A stretch of 64,000 nucleotides of DNA from Bradyrhizobium sp. CCBAU 53338 (GCF_015291665.1 NZ_CP030048.1:4526001-4590000); one strand, 5' to 3'. Shown: positions 23,945 to 32,796, counted from the stretch's first letter. The notes: generated by a model from the letters alone, not told the origin. Numbers and translations are program-made.

Positions 23945-25171
23945 TCAGGCCGCAACCGGGGCTGGCGCCGGCTGGCTTTGCGGCTTCGGGAACGGACGGA
24001 ACGTCATCGCCATCAGGAACGCGCCGAGGCCCATCGCCCAGGAGCCGATATAGAGCCAGGCGTAGCTGGAGAAGGCGTCGTAGATCATGCCGCCGGCGAG
24101 CGGGCCGGTCGCCATGCCGAGGCTGCCGGCCATCGCCGTGCCGCCGATCACGGTGCCCATCATGCGCAGCGGAAAGTTCTCGCGGATGATCACCGCGTAG
24201 AGCGGCATGGTGCCGGCATAGATGAAGCCGAACACCATCGCGACCGCGTAGAAGGTGGTGAGCTGATGGGCGAAGACGTAGGCGAGCGCGCCGAAGGCCT
24301 GCGCGAGCAGGCCCGAGACCAGCACGCGCTTGGCCCCCAGGCGATCGCCCATCAGGCCGAAGGCGATGCGGCCGCCGAGACCGGCGAGGCCCTCGACGCT
24401 GTAGATCGTCACCGCGGAGATCAGCGGGATGCCGCAGCTCACGGCATAGCTGACGGTGTGGATGATCGGGCCGGAATGGGTGGCGCAGCAGAAGAAATTG
24501 GTGGCGAGCAGGATCAGGAATTGCGGCGAGCGCAGCGCTTCGCTCCTGGACATCTCGGCTTGCGCGCCGCCCTCGCCCATCGCCGCCACCGGCGGATTCG
24601 CAAGCGCCGGCGGCCGGCGCACCAAGAGCGCGACCGGGATCATGATGGCGCCGACCACCAGCGCCACGATCTGCATCGACGTACGCCAGTCATGATGAGA
24701 GACGAGCCAGGCCGCGAACGGCGACATCGTCATCGGCGCCACGCCCATGCCGGCCGACACCAGTGACACCGCGAGACCGCGATGGGTGTCGAACCAGCCG
24801 GTGACGGTTGCCATCATCGGCGCGAAGATCGCGGCGCAGGAGGCGCCGGTCATGAGCCCGAACACGAACTGGAAGGCGATCAGCGAGGTCGCATGGCTCG
24901 CGGCGAACAGGCTCAGCGCCAGCACCGTCGATCCCGTCAGCACCACCGGCAGCGGCCCGAACTTGTCCGTCAGCGTGCCCCAGATCATGCTGCTGCAGGC
25001 CATCGCAAGAAAGCCGATCGTCATCGCGCTGGAGATGCCGGTCACCGACCAGCCGGTGTCCTTGGCGATCGGCTGCAGGAACACCGGCAGCGAAAACATG
25101 CCGCCGATGGCGACGCAGCCGAGCAGGCCGCCGGCGGCGACGATCACCCAGCGATATCTGGAAGCAGGCAT
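23945..25171 (-). CDS. MFS transporter
   Basis: Inner-membrane protein of the major facilitator superfamily, 408 residues with about 12 hydrophobic segments. The loop 2-3 motif is seen in SMIWGTLTDKFGPLPVVLTGS (about 60-80), and its second-half counterpart is GRIAFGLMGDRLGAKRVLVSG. The overall pattern resembles the oxalate/formate-antiporter-like and monocarboxylate-like MFS groups; the substrate cannot be read. It stands alone: 367 bases of apparently gene-free sequence lie upstream. Confidence 0.9.
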   Translation of the reverse strand: MPASRYRWVIVAAGGLLGCVAIGGMFSLPVFLQPIAKDTGWSVTGISSAMTIGFLAMACSSMIWGTLTDKFGPLPVVLTGSTVLALSLFAASHATSLIAFQFVFGLMTGASCAAIFAPMMATVTGWFDTHRGLAVSLVSAGMGVAPMTMSPFAAWLVSHHDWRTSMQIVALVVGAIMIPVALLVRRPPALANPPVAAMGEGGAQAEMSRSEALRSPQFLILLATNFFCCATHSGPIIHTVSYAVSCGIPLISAVTIYSVEGLAGLGGRIAFGLMGDRLGAKRVLVSGLLAQAFGALAYVFAHQLTTFYAVAMVFGFIYAGTMPLYAVIIRENFPLRMMGTVIGGTAMAGSLGMATGPLAGGMIYDAFSSYAWLYIGSWAMGLGAFLMAMTFRPFPKPQSQPAPAPVAA

Positions 25172-25538
25172 TTTTGTCTCCCGTCAGGTCTGTCTCACAT
25201 GGAAGACGAATGGGAATGCTGGAGACCGACACGCTCGCGTCATTTTTCGTAGCAGGCTTTTGCGGCCCGCCAGGAAAAATATCGAAAACAACCCCATGCA
25301 CAGTAGCCGGCCCCGCGCGATCAATGACTTACGGGGCGGCCAAATCACATGACTCGGAACTCGCGAGACCACAGCAAATTTGACACGTCGGGCAAAACAC
25401 TGGCATCCTGTCATGATCCCGAAAGCCTCGTCGCACAAGGACGGCACGCCCTATCCGGACAAGTGTCGCGAGCGATTGACGCCTTCGAAACAGCCAAGTG
25501 ACCATTGCTCTGGATCGGGTAGCATTGCGGCGCGCGGA
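25172..25538. other. Gene-free stretch upstream of the MFS gene
   Basis: No convincing coding region on either strand. Short frames exist but carry no recognisable family. The right-hand part lies downstream of the broken SRPBCC gene, the left-hand part should contain the MFS promoter. I see no strong hairpin or repeat. Confidence 0.5.
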
Positions 25539-26012
25539 TCATGATTCTTCCTGCGCTTCTTCGACGACCCGCTTCAGAACCGGAAGGGTCATCCGCCAAT
25601 AGAATTCGACATGCTTAGCTCCGGAGTCCTCGCCGATCTCCCAATCCGGTCCCCTGCGCACCGGTGACGACGGCACCACTTGCTCCACCGTCAAAATCGT
25701 CTCCGCGCCGCTGGCCTCCAGCGTCATGGTGATGGTCGAATGGAATTCGGGATGATCGGGCAGACCTGACACGCTGGACCAATAGGTGTATTGCAGCAAT
25801 TGGTGCCGCTGAACCTCAACAACCTGCCCTTAGTCGCGGTAGCGCCTCGCTCCGATGTTCGCCTCGATCTCAATGAGGTCACCGGCCTGCCAGCCCGTCC
25901 TGAAATGGGCGTTGCGCCAGAGCTCCCCGGCATCGGGACTGATCAGAGCCTCCCACACATCACGCGGTTCGGCTGCAATGCCGATCGACTGAAATACCCT
26001 ATGAAACGACAC
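25539..26012 (-). pseudogene. SRPBCC/AHSA1-type protein gene interrupted by an in-frame TAA
   Basis: Two fragments in the same frame make one ~157-residue SRPBCC (AHSA1-like) protein. The N-terminal part (GTG 26012) reads FHRVFQSIGIAAEPRDVWEALISP and ends at GARRYRD; the next codon, 25832-25830, is TAA; the frame then continues GQVVEVQRHQLLQYTYWSSV, the expected continuation of the fold, to the stop at 25539. No insertion or deletion is involved, only a nonsense codon (one base from AAA, Lys). The gene is probably inactive, unless the stop is read through or is a sequencing error. It lies 19 bases downstream of the RBBP9-like gene's stop. Confidence 0.8.
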
Positions 26013-26031
26013 GGATTGACCTGCTCATCAC

Positions 26032-26565
26032 CTAGATCCGCGCACAAAACGCTGTGAGAATCTGGCGTCCGTCCGGCCAGTCACCGAGATTGCTCGCACC
26101 GTTGATGTGCCCCTTCGCGCCGATATTGACCAGCTCGCTGCCCCACTGCCCTGCCCTTGCCTGCACATAGGGCAGCGACGCGTAGGGATCATTGGTGCTG
26201 GCCACGATCATCGAGGGAAAGCGAAAGTGCTCTTCCGGCACGGACGTAAACGCCGCAGCCTCGACCGGGAACGCCGGAGACTGCGGATCGGGCACTGCAA
26301 CCAGAAGCGCGCCCTGCACCGGCGCAGTCGCTTGCTTCTGCCAATGCGCGACAAGCAGACAGGCCAAACTGTGGGCCACGAGCACCGGCGGCGTTGTTGC
26401 CGCGCCGACAGCCCGATCCAACGCCGCGATCCAGTCGGCCAGGTCAGGTCGATCCCAGCTCGCCGGACTGAACCTGCGGATGGTGGGATCCGCGAGCTCC
26501 CAGTGGCTTTGCCAATGCGCTTCGCCGGAGTTGCCGATCCCGGGCAAATGGATGAATTGCGTCAC
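26032..26565 (-). CDS. RBBP9/YdeN family serine hydrolase
   Basis: A small alpha/beta hydrolase of about 177 residues. The family opening is FIHLPGIGNSGEAHWQSHWE; the nucleophile elbow is VAHSLACLL; the acid is probably in STNDPYAS and the histidine in GAKGHINGAS. Substrates of this family are mostly unknown esters. Start: the frame extends to an ATG at 26589, but the GTG at 26565 has GAGAGG just upstream and gives the usual family N-terminus, so it is preferred. It is divergent from the Lrp gene. Confidence 0.85.
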   Translation of the reverse strand: MTQFIHLPGIGNSGEAHWQSHWELADPTIRRFSPASWDRPDLADWIAALDRAVGAATTPPVLVAHSLACLLVAHWQKQATAPVQGALLVAVPDPQSPAFPVEAAAFTSVPEEHFRFPSMIVASTNDPYASLPYVQARAGQWGSELVNIGAKGHINGASNLGDWPDGRQILTAFCARI

Positions 26566-26675
26566 ACCTGACCTCTCGTCTGTCGCCATGCAGGCGCGGA
26601 GCATGGCGATTTACATCGACAAACGGAATTGGCATTCATCGGAAAGCGCAGCGCAATTCCGATAGATTAGAGGTC

Positions 26676-27152
26676 ATGACGCGAAGCCAGGATTTCCAGC
26701 CCATGCTCGACCCGACCGATGTTGCAATCATCGAGACGCTTCAGGACGATGGCCGCATCAGCGTCTCGGAGTTAGGACGCAAGGTCGGCCTGTCCCAGCC
26801 CGCCACCTCGGAGCGGCTGAAGCGGCTGGAGGAGCGCGGGATCATCAGGGCCTATCGCGCGGTGATCGACCCGGCCTCGGTCGGCCTCAACATGATGGCG
26901 GTCATCCGCCTGCGGACGACGCACGAGCACATCAAGGCGTGCCTGAAGCAGTTTGCCGAGATGCCCGAGATCATCGAAGTCCTGAGGCTGACGGGCGAGG
27001 ATTGCTTTCATCTCAAGGTGATCGTGCCCTCACCCGCGGATCTCGAGAGCATCGTCGATGCGATTGCCCGATACGGCTCCGTCACGACCGCCATCGTCTT
27101 GCGGAGCGAGCCGCCGAAGCGGATCGGGCGCGAACTGATCCAGAGGGGCTAG
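26676..27152 (+). CDS. Lrp/AsnC family transcriptional regulator
   Basis: A 158-residue regulator. N-terminal HTH: LDPTDVAIIETLQDDGRISVSELGRKVGLSQPATSERLKRLEERGIIRAYRAVID (about 11-65), followed by the RAM/AsnC effector domain with LRLTGEDCFHLKVIVPSPADLESIVD. The first nine residues may not be translated, as a second ATG at 26703 directly precedes the domain. The deformylase-like gene follows after 10 bases in the same direction, so they probably form one transcript. It diverges from the RBBP9-like gene. Confidence 0.92.
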   Translation: MTRSQDFQPMLDPTDVAIIETLQDDGRISVSELGRKVGLSQPATSERLKRLEERGIIRAYRAVIDPASVGLNMMAVIRLRTTHEHIKACLKQFAEMPEIIEVLRLTGEDCFHLKVIVPSPADLESIVDAIARYGSVTTAIVLRSEPPKRIGRELIQRG

Positions 27153-27162
27153 CGCGCCATTC

Positions 27163-27660
27163 ATGACCATTCGTCCCATCGTCCGCTATCCCGACCGCCG
27201 GCTCGCGATGCCGGCCCGCCCCGTCACCGCCTTCGACGACGGCTTGCGGGAGCTTGCGGCGGACCTGCTGGAGACCATGCGCGCCGCGCCCGGCATCGGC
27301 ATCACGGCGCCGCATATCGGCGTGCCGTTGCGGCTCGTCGTGCTCGAGCTCGATGCCGTCGCGGGTCCGCAGACCTACGTCAACCCGCAGATCGAGTGGG
27401 CTTCGCCCGAGATGATCATGCACAAGGAGGGCAGCGTCTCGATGCCCGGCGTCAACGACGAGGTGCAGCGCCACGCCCGCGTGCGGATCAGCTATCAGGA
27501 CCTGGAAGGTGTTGCGCAAAGCGAGGAGTCCGAGGCTCTGCGCGCCGTCTGCCATCAGCACGAGATCGACCAGCTCGACGGGATGTTCTGGATCCAGCGG
27601 CTGTCGCGGCTGAAGCGGGATCGGCTGGTGAAGAAGTTCGAGAAGATGGGGCGACCGTAG
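27163..27660 (+). CDS. Peptide-deformylase-like protein lacking metal ligands
   Basis: A 165-residue protein with the full peptide deformylase fold pattern but altered active-site motifs. Motif 1 is GIGITAPH at 44-51 (Gln of GxGxAAxQ replaced by His51). Motif 2 is EGSVSMPG at 89-96 (the metal-binding Cys of EGCLS replaced by Ser91). Motif 3 is HEIDQ at 133-137 (the second His of HExxH replaced by Gln137). Two of three metal ligands are lost, so normal deformylase activity is unlikely; it may be a divergent paralogue with another role. Ten bases after the Lrp gene, probably co-transcribed. Confidence 0.85.
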   Translation: MTIRPIVRYPDRRLAMPARPVTAFDDGLRELAADLLETMRAAPGIGITAPHIGVPLRLVVLELDAVAGPQTYVNPQIEWASPEMIMHKEGSVSMPGVNDEVQRHARVRISYQDLEGVAQSEESEALRAVCHQHEIDQLDGMFWIQRLSRLKRDRLVKKFEKMGRP

Positions 27661-27677
27661 AGGGAGCTCAACGGATT

Positions 27678-28358
27678 TCAATGCAACTGCTTGCCGCGCC
27701 GCCAGGTCGGCTCCAGGCGCAGAAGACGGCCCTGGCTGCCCCGCTTTTCCGGCGGAAGCCAACGCTTGAAATATTGATCGCGGAAACGGAACGGAATGAT
27801 CGCTTCGGTGCGGTCGATGAAGTCCCGCACGCGCTCCGCGTCCCAGGGCCCCGGATAGACGAAGAGCGGTTGAAGGAAGAGGCGTTGCTGACCGAGTATG
27901 AGGCCTAGCCTCGACATAATTGGTCGCGTCTCCGTTTGTGCCGGCAATGCATCGTCAAACTCGGGCCAGCAAAACTGATATCCGAAAGTGAACCAACAGG
28001 GACCCAATTCCTGCTTCGGGAATTTGTCGTCATCGAGTGCGAAATCAATTGCGGCGGGAACCTGCGCTTCGCTCAAGGACCAGCTCGGGTGCGTGCGGTA
28101 GGGACCGTTCTGCTGGGCCTCCGCACCGAAGATGCCTCGCGCCTCCTCGACCCTCGACGTCGCACCAGCAAGATTCAGCAGCCCGGGCTCATGACATGTG
28201 AGCTGAATGTAGTGGCCGAAGGTCGATCGGGTCAGCTCGGCCAGGAACCTTTGCACCGATGGCCAGGCGCGCCGTGGATCCCGAAGCCGGGATTGATGGC
28301 CGAAGGACACGGATTTAGGGGCGCGATAGACCACCCACTCGCTGTGACCGGCACTCAT
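27678..28358 (-). CDS. Unrecognised protein coupled to a serine hydrolase gene
   Basis: A 226-residue soluble protein I cannot assign. It has many aromatic residues and short conserved-looking blocks such as HYIQLTCHEPGLLNLAG, LGPCWFTFGYQFCWPEF and IIPFRFRDQYFKRWLPPEKRG. No signal peptide, membrane span or known catalytic motif. The ATG at 28358 overlaps the TGA of the upstream serine hydrolase (ATGA), with GGCGGGCGG as ribosome site, indicating translational coupling. The frame extends further upstream but only as antisense-like sequence of the hydrolase gene. It converges on the deformylase-like gene. Confidence 0.7.
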   Translation of the reverse strand: MSAGHSEWVVYRAPKSVSFGHQSRLRDPRRAWPSVQRFLAELTRSTFGHYIQLTCHEPGLLNLAGATSRVEEARGIFGAEAQQNGPYRTHPSWSLSEAQVPAAIDFALDDDKFPKQELGPCWFTFGYQFCWPEFDDALPAQTETRPIMSRLGLILGQQRLFLQPLFVYPGPWDAERVRDFIDRTEAIIPFRFRDQYFKRWLPPEKRGSQGRLLRLEPTWRRGKQLH

Positions 28359-29614
28359 CCGCCCGCCACCAGCGCCTTCGCCAGCGCCATGTAGGCCGGC
28401 AGCGTCACCGGATCGTTGGCGGCGTTGCCTGCGACGGGGTGCGAAGCGTAGCGCGCGATCACCATCTCGGCCTTGGGATCGACGTAGATGCCCTGCCCGT
28501 GCACGCCGCGCGCCATGTAGGCGCCGTGCGCGTTGTGCGTGACCCACCATTGATTGTGGTAGGACGCGCCTGGGAGCGTCGTGTAGCCGGCCGGCTTGAA
28601 TTTTTCGGGGTCGCCGCCGCGCGCGATGTCCTCGACGACGGACGACGGCACGATCTGGCGGCCATTGAAGCGGCCGTGATTGCGGATGGTCTCGCCGAAA
28701 CGGGCGAGATCGCGGAGCGTCGTGGAAAGACCGCCACCGCCGCTCTCGGTGCCGATGCGATCGACGTGATAATGCGCGTCTTCCTCCGCGCCCATCGGTT
28801 GCCAGATGCGTTCGGAGAGCAGGTCGGACAGCGTCATCCCGCTGGCGCGCCTGATGATCCAGGCCAGCACGTCGGTGTTGACGGTCTTGTAGGAGAAAGC
28901 CTTGCCGTGCTCGCCCTGCTTTGTCTGCGACACCAGGAAATCGAAGATCGTGGTCGGGCCGTCATAGTCGGGCGGGATCGGCGCCATGCCGTTGGCGCGG
29001 CGCAGGCCCCAGACGTGCGAGTTCTTGTCGGTGTAGACCTCGGTGTATTCGAGGCCCGTGGTCATATCCATGGCCTCGTGCACGCGCGCATCGCCGAACG
29101 CGCTCGCCTTCAGCTCCGGCACATACTCTGTGATCGGCGCCTGCGGATCGATCTTGCCTTCGTTGACAAGAATGCCGGCGAGCACGCCGGTGAACGACTT
29201 TGTCACCGACATCGCGATATGCGGCTTGTGCGGCTTCAACGCACCAAAGTAGCGCTCATAGATCAGCTTGCCCCGATGCAGCACCGCGATCCCGTCGGTG
29301 TAGGTCTCTTCCAGCATCTTTGCGAACGTCATGGGCCGCCCGTCCATCGTGGTCGAAGCGATCGCGCCGATGTCCTGCTCCGCGCGCGGCAACACCGACG
29401 CCGGCTCCGCCCCGCGCCAGACGTTCACGGTGGGCACCAGCTGGCGGATGTTGCTCCAGGCCCAGCGGAGTTCGGGGAAGCTGCGGAAGGAGCCGTCCTG
29501 GAAGGTGATGAGGCGGTCAGGAGACGGCGGGAAGCCGTGCATATAGCCGAGGGCTTCGGGGTTGGATGAGATGGAGGTTACGGGCGACTGGATAGAGATG
29601 GGTGGGACGGACAT
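28355..29614 (-). CDS. Serine hydrolase, beta-lactamase (class C-like) family
   Basis: A 419-residue serine hydrolase. The nucleophile motif SVTK is at 136-139 (HIAMSVTKSFTGVLAGILV), the Tyr motif region is FSYKTVNTDVLAWIIRRASG, and the third motif area is YHNQWWVTHN. It resembles the 6-aminohexanoate-dimer-hydrolase / esterase-type members rather than true beta-lactamases. No signal peptide is visible. The start used is the second Met of the frame (29614). It overlaps the downstream unrecognised gene by ATGA. The islet with broken DarT-like and other fragments begins about 225 bases upstream. Confidence 0.88.
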   Translation of the reverse strand: MSVPPISIQSPVTSISSNPEALGYMHGFPPSPDRLITFQDGSFRSFPELRWAWSNIRQLVPTVNVWRGAEPASVLPRAEQDIGAIASTTMDGRPMTFAKMLEETYTDGIAVLHRGKLIYERYFGALKPHKPHIAMSVTKSFTGVLAGILVNEGKIDPQAPITEYVPELKASAFGDARVHEAMDMTTGLEYTEVYTDKNSHVWGLRRANGMAPIPPDYDGPTTIFDFLVSQTKQGEHGKAFSYKTVNTDVLAWIIRRASGMTLSDLLSERIWQPMGAEEDAHYHVDRIGTESGGGGLSTTLRDLARFGETIRNHGRFNGRQIVPSSVVEDIARGGDPEKFKPAGYTTLPGASYHNQWWVTHNAHGAYMARGVHGQGIYVDPKAEMVIARYASHPVAGNAANDPVTLPAYMALAKALVAGG

Positions 29615-29839
29615 CGAAGCGGGCTCCGGCGGGCGATTTGGAGGTCGTAGCACGGAGAACGCGGCCGAGATCCCACGATTGTGCTGGATGCCCCTTGACG
29701 GTGCAGCAACTGATCCAACGTAGCTCGATCGTTGCTGATGAACACGATCCAGCCAGACTTCGTGAGCAATCCTTTGCCACCCCTCCTAGGTTGTTGTAGA
29801 TTACGGGTATACTTTAACGTGTTTTCGAAAGGGGAAAGT

Positions 29840-30151
29840 ATGACGATTGAGGAACTGGTAAAATTCATAGAAAACAGTACGCAGCACCAGTCGCTCTACC
29901 ATTTCACTGATGAAGCAAACTTACCTTCAATCTCGCAACACGGAATCCTGTCGAAGCAACAGTTGCGCGCACAAGGACTCTGGCCGCCCGCAGCCACCGG
30001 CGGGAATGAATTAAGCTGGCAACTCGACCAACACCGTGGCATCGATCCTTACGTGAGCCTATGTATGACTCGAAACCATGGCATGAAATTTCGGGCTCAT
30101 CAGGACGGAAGGCTTCCTAATCCAAGGTATTTGGCTATTAAACCTGAGATA
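29840..30151 (+). pseudogene. 5' fragment of a DarT-like (DUF4433) ADP-ribosyltransferase gene
   Basis: The first ~104 codons match the N-terminal half of the DarT family, toxins that ADP-ribosylate DNA: LYHFTDEANLPSISQHGILS with the NAD-site His21, HRGIDPYVSLCMTRNHGMKFRA, and GRLPNPRYLAIKPEI. From about 30152 the frame (open to 30331) no longer resembles the family and is antisense to the neighbouring fragment. A good ribosome site (AAAGGGGAAAG) precedes ATG 29840, so the start region was functional. The catalytic C-terminal part of the ART fold is absent, so activity is not expected. The area is visibly less GC-rich than its surroundings, which suggests acquisition. Confidence 0.65.
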
Positions 30152-30648
30152 ATGTACTTGGCGCGAATGAGTTCGGTCGCATCAGCGATTCCATGCATGC
30201 GACCATCAGGCATGAAACCACAATGCGCCTCAAAGTATGCGTTGAGCGTATTAATCGCTGCTCGCGGGTTGTCCGGCAGGAGATCGAGAACCCAAGTTAC
30301 CCCTTCCCAAGGAGGCGGAATTTGCTTCTGAGCTAAAGCTCCGAGCAACATAGCCTTTGCGTACAAGATAAGTCGTCTCTGAAATTCGGTGAGCCGCCTA
30401 AGTTCACCTTTACTAGCCAGGTGAGCTAGCCAAGAAAACGTGGACTGATCGGCGCCTAGAGAGCCGGACGGAATCAAGAACCGCCTGATTAGATCGATGA
30501 CTTCTTCATCGGGTCTTTCGGCAATCTCTCCAACATACTCATCTCTCAACTCATCGGTTGGAAATGAAAAATCGATAACGTTGGGCTTCTTGACCTTGAG
30601 ATCTCCTAGCCAATCTTCAAGAGATTGCTCGGCATCATCTATCGGCAC
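30100..30648 (-). pseudogene. 5' fragment of an unrecognised, possibly restriction-like gene
   Basis: Starts at GTG 30648 with a strong GGGGAGG ribosome site, 12 bases after guaA ends. About 166 codons look like genuine protein, ending INTLNAYFEAHCGFMPDGRM, then IADATELIRAKYI; after codon 166 (30151) the frame continues 16 codons in sequence that is antisense to the DarT-like fragment. The pattern resembles the N-terminal region found ahead of Mrr-type restriction endonuclease domains (memory-based, moderate trust); that catalytic domain is missing here. Codon use and GC are unlike the flanking housekeeping genes. Confidence 0.55.
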
Positions 30649-30660
30649 CGGAGCCTCCCC

Positions 30661-32259
30661 TTACTCCCACTCAATCGTCCCGGGCGGCTTGCTGGTCACG
30701 TCGTACACCACCCGGTTCACGCCCTTCACCTCGTTGATGATGCGCGTGGCGGTCTCGCCCAGGAACTTCATATCGAACTGGTAGAAGTCGGCGGTCATGC
30801 CGTCGGTGGAGGTGACGGCGCGGAGGCCCACGACGTAGTCGTAGGTGCGGCCGTCGCCCATGACGCCGACGGTCTTGACGGGGAGCAGCACGGCGAAGGC
30901 CTGCCAGATGTCGTCGTAGAGGCCGTGCTTGCGGATCTGGTCGATGTAGACGGCATCGGCCTTGCGCAGGATGTCGAGCTTGTCCTTGGTGATGTCGCCG
31001 GGGCAGCGGATGGCGAGGCCGGGGCCGGGGAACGGGTGGCGGCCGACGAAGATCTCGGGAAGCCCGAGCTCGTAGCCGAGCTTGCGGACCTCGTCCTTGA
31101 ACAGCTCGCGCAGGGGCTCGACGAGCTTCATGTTCATGCGCTCGGGCAGACCGCCGACATTGTGGTGCGACTTGATCGTCACCGAGGGGCCGCCGGTGAA
31201 GGAGACGCTTTCGATCACGTCAGGATAGAGCGTGCCCTGCGCGAGGAAGTCGGCGCCGCCGATCTTCCTGGCCTCCTGCTCGAACACCTCGATGAAGAGG
31301 CGGCCGATGGTCTTGCGCTTCACTTCCGGATCGGTGACGCCTTCGAGTTCGCCGAGGAATTGCTTCGAAGCGTCCACGTGCACGAGCGGGATGTTGTAGT
31401 GGTGGCGGAACAGGTCGACGACGGTCTTGGCTTCGTCGAGACGCAGCATGCCGTGATCGACGAACACGCAGGTGAGCTGGTCGCCGATGGCTTCGTGGAT
31501 CAGCACGGCCGCGACGGCGGAATCGACGCCGCCGGAGAGGCCGCAGATCACCTTGCCCTTGCCGACCTGCGCGCGGATCTTGGCGATCTCTTCCTCGCGG
31601 AAGGCGCGCATGGTCCAGTCGCCGGTGAGGCCGGCGATCTTGCGGACGAAATTGCGGATCAGCTTGGCGCCGTCGGGCGTGTGCACCACTTCGGGGTGGA
31701 ACATCAGGCCGTAGTACTTGCGCGTCTCGTCCTGGATGATCGCGAAGGGGGCGTTCGGCGAGGTGCCGGCGACGGAGAAACCCGGCGGCATCTTGGTGAT
31801 GCGATCGCCATGGCTCATCCAGACCTGGTTCTTGCTGCCTGACGACCAGACGTCCTCGAACAGCTTGCTGTCGGCTTTCACCTCGACATCGGCGCGGCCG
31901 AATTCGCGGTGATGACCGCCCTCGACCTCGCCCCCTAACTGGGCCGCCATGGTCATCTGGCCGTAGCAGATGCCCATCACGGGCACGCCGGAGGCGAAGA
32001 TCAGCTGCGGGGCGCGGGGCGAGCCGGCCTCATGCACCGACTCGGGACCGCCGGAGAGAATCACCGCTTTCGGCTTCATCTCCTTGAAGGCCTCTTCGGC
32101 CTTGTTGAACGGGACGATCTCGCAATAGACGCCGTCCTCGCGCACGCGACGCGCAATCAGCTGCGTCACCTGGCTGCCGAAGTCGACGATGAGAATCTTG
32201 TCGTGCGCCGAGGCCACTGAAGGCGTCGACGCGAAGCGGTCGTTCTGTGCTGCTGTCAT
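30661..32259 (-). CDS. guaA: GMP synthase (glutamine-hydrolysing)
   Basis: Converts XMP to GMP in purine synthesis. The 532-residue protein has a class I glutamine amidotransferase domain with Cys98 in VMGICYGQM, an ATP-pyrophosphatase domain with the PP-loop [12 protein letters not shown], and the dimerisation domain ending KPPGTIEWE. The start MTAAQNDRF at 32259 gives ~20 residues before the amidotransferase domain; a longer frame to 32316 is less likely. The 3' end of guaA is a known integration hotspot for genomic islands, which fits the broken foreign-looking genes immediately downstream. Divergent from the SnoaL-like gene. Confidence 0.97.
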   Translation of the reverse strand: MTAAQNDRFASTPSVASAHDKILIVDFGSQVTQLIARRVREDGVYCEIVPFNKAEEAFKEMKPKAVILSGGPESVHEAGSPRAPQLIFASGVPVMGICYGQMTMAAQLGGEVEGGHHREFGRADVEVKADSKLFEDVWSSGSKNQVWMSHGDRITKMPPGFSVAGTSPNAPFAIIQDETRKYYGLMFHPEVVHTPDGAKLIRNFVRKIAGLTGDWTMRAFREEEIAKIRAQVGKGKVICGLSGGVDSAVAAVLIHEAIGDQLTCVFVDHGMLRLDEAKTVVDLFRHHYNIPLVHVDASKQFLGELEGVTDPEVKRKTIGRLFIEVFEQEARKIGGADFLAQGTLYPDVIESVSFTGGPSVTIKSHHNVGGLPERMNMKLVEPLRELFKDEVRKLGYELGLPEIFVGRHPFPGPGLAIRCPGDITKDKLDILRKADAVYIDQIRKHGLYDDIWQAFAVLLPVKTVGVMGDGRTYDYVVGLRAVTSTDGMTADFYQFDMKFLGETATRIINEVKGVNRVVYDVTSKPPGTIEWE

Positions 32260-32353
32260 GGCAAGCAGATACGCGATGAGCCCCCTGCCCGCAACCGCGC
32301 AGGTTTGCGCGCCCACATGCTTCTTTGGGCATGGACATCTGGATATAGGTAAG

Positions 32354-32369
32354 TATTATTGACATAATA
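32354..32369. promoter_or_regulatory. AT-rich inverted repeat between guaA and the SnoaL-like gene
   Basis: TATTAT (32354-32359) and ATAATA (32364-32369) are reverse complements around TGAC, in the 149-base divergent intergenic region. It may be part of a core promoter for either gene or an operator; no more can be said. Confidence 0.3.
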
Positions 32370-32408
32370 TGCCCCGCCAACAATCGGGGGCCGATCAGGG
32401 AGAACGCC

Positions 32409-32780
32409 ATGTCGAAATTCCATCAGCCATCAACGCTTGCCGCGCTCGGACGGACCTGGGTCGAGGCCTGGAACGCACGCGATCTCGAGCGCGTGCTGAC
32501 GCTTTACGACAATGCCACGGTGATGACGTCCGACCGCATCCCGGCGATAGGGTTCGATGCCAGCGGGACCGTGCGCGGCAAGGACGAGTTGCGCGCCTAT
32601 TGGGGCAAGGCGCTCGGGCTTTTGCCGGAGTTGCACTTCACGTTGATCGATGTGTTCGTCAGTCCTGACAGCCTGGTGGTTTTTTACGAGAACGAGCGCG
32701 GGAAGAAGATTTGCGAGTATCTGCGCGTGAATGATGCGGGGTTGATCGTGCAGGGCTCGGCGAACCATTTGCCGCATTGA
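32409..32780 (+). CDS. SnoaL-like / NTF2-fold family protein
   Basis: A 123-residue protein with the cone-shaped NTF2-like fold: LGRTWVEAWNARDLERVLTLYDNATVMTSDRI near the N-terminus, then VRGKDELRAYWGKALGLLPELHFTLIDVFVSPDSLVVFYENERG. Proteins of this type range from isomerases to polyketide cyclases to non-enzymes; nothing identifies the substrate. GGGAGAA lies upstream of the ATG. A dispersed repeat follows its stop. Confidence 0.85.
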   Translation: MSKFHQPSTLAALGRTWVEAWNARDLERVLTLYDNATVMTSDRIPAIGFDASGTVRGKDELRAYWGKALGLLPELHFTLIDVFVSPDSLVVFYENERGKKICEYLRVNDAGLIVQGSANHLPH

Positions 32781-32796
32781 GAGCGTCGTCCACCGC

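Noticed and set aside
29654..29840. A second attachment-site copy matching the guaA 3' end, to define an island
   Set aside because: Only a six-base match (TCCCAC) was found, not enough for a direct repeat; no integrase gene is present.
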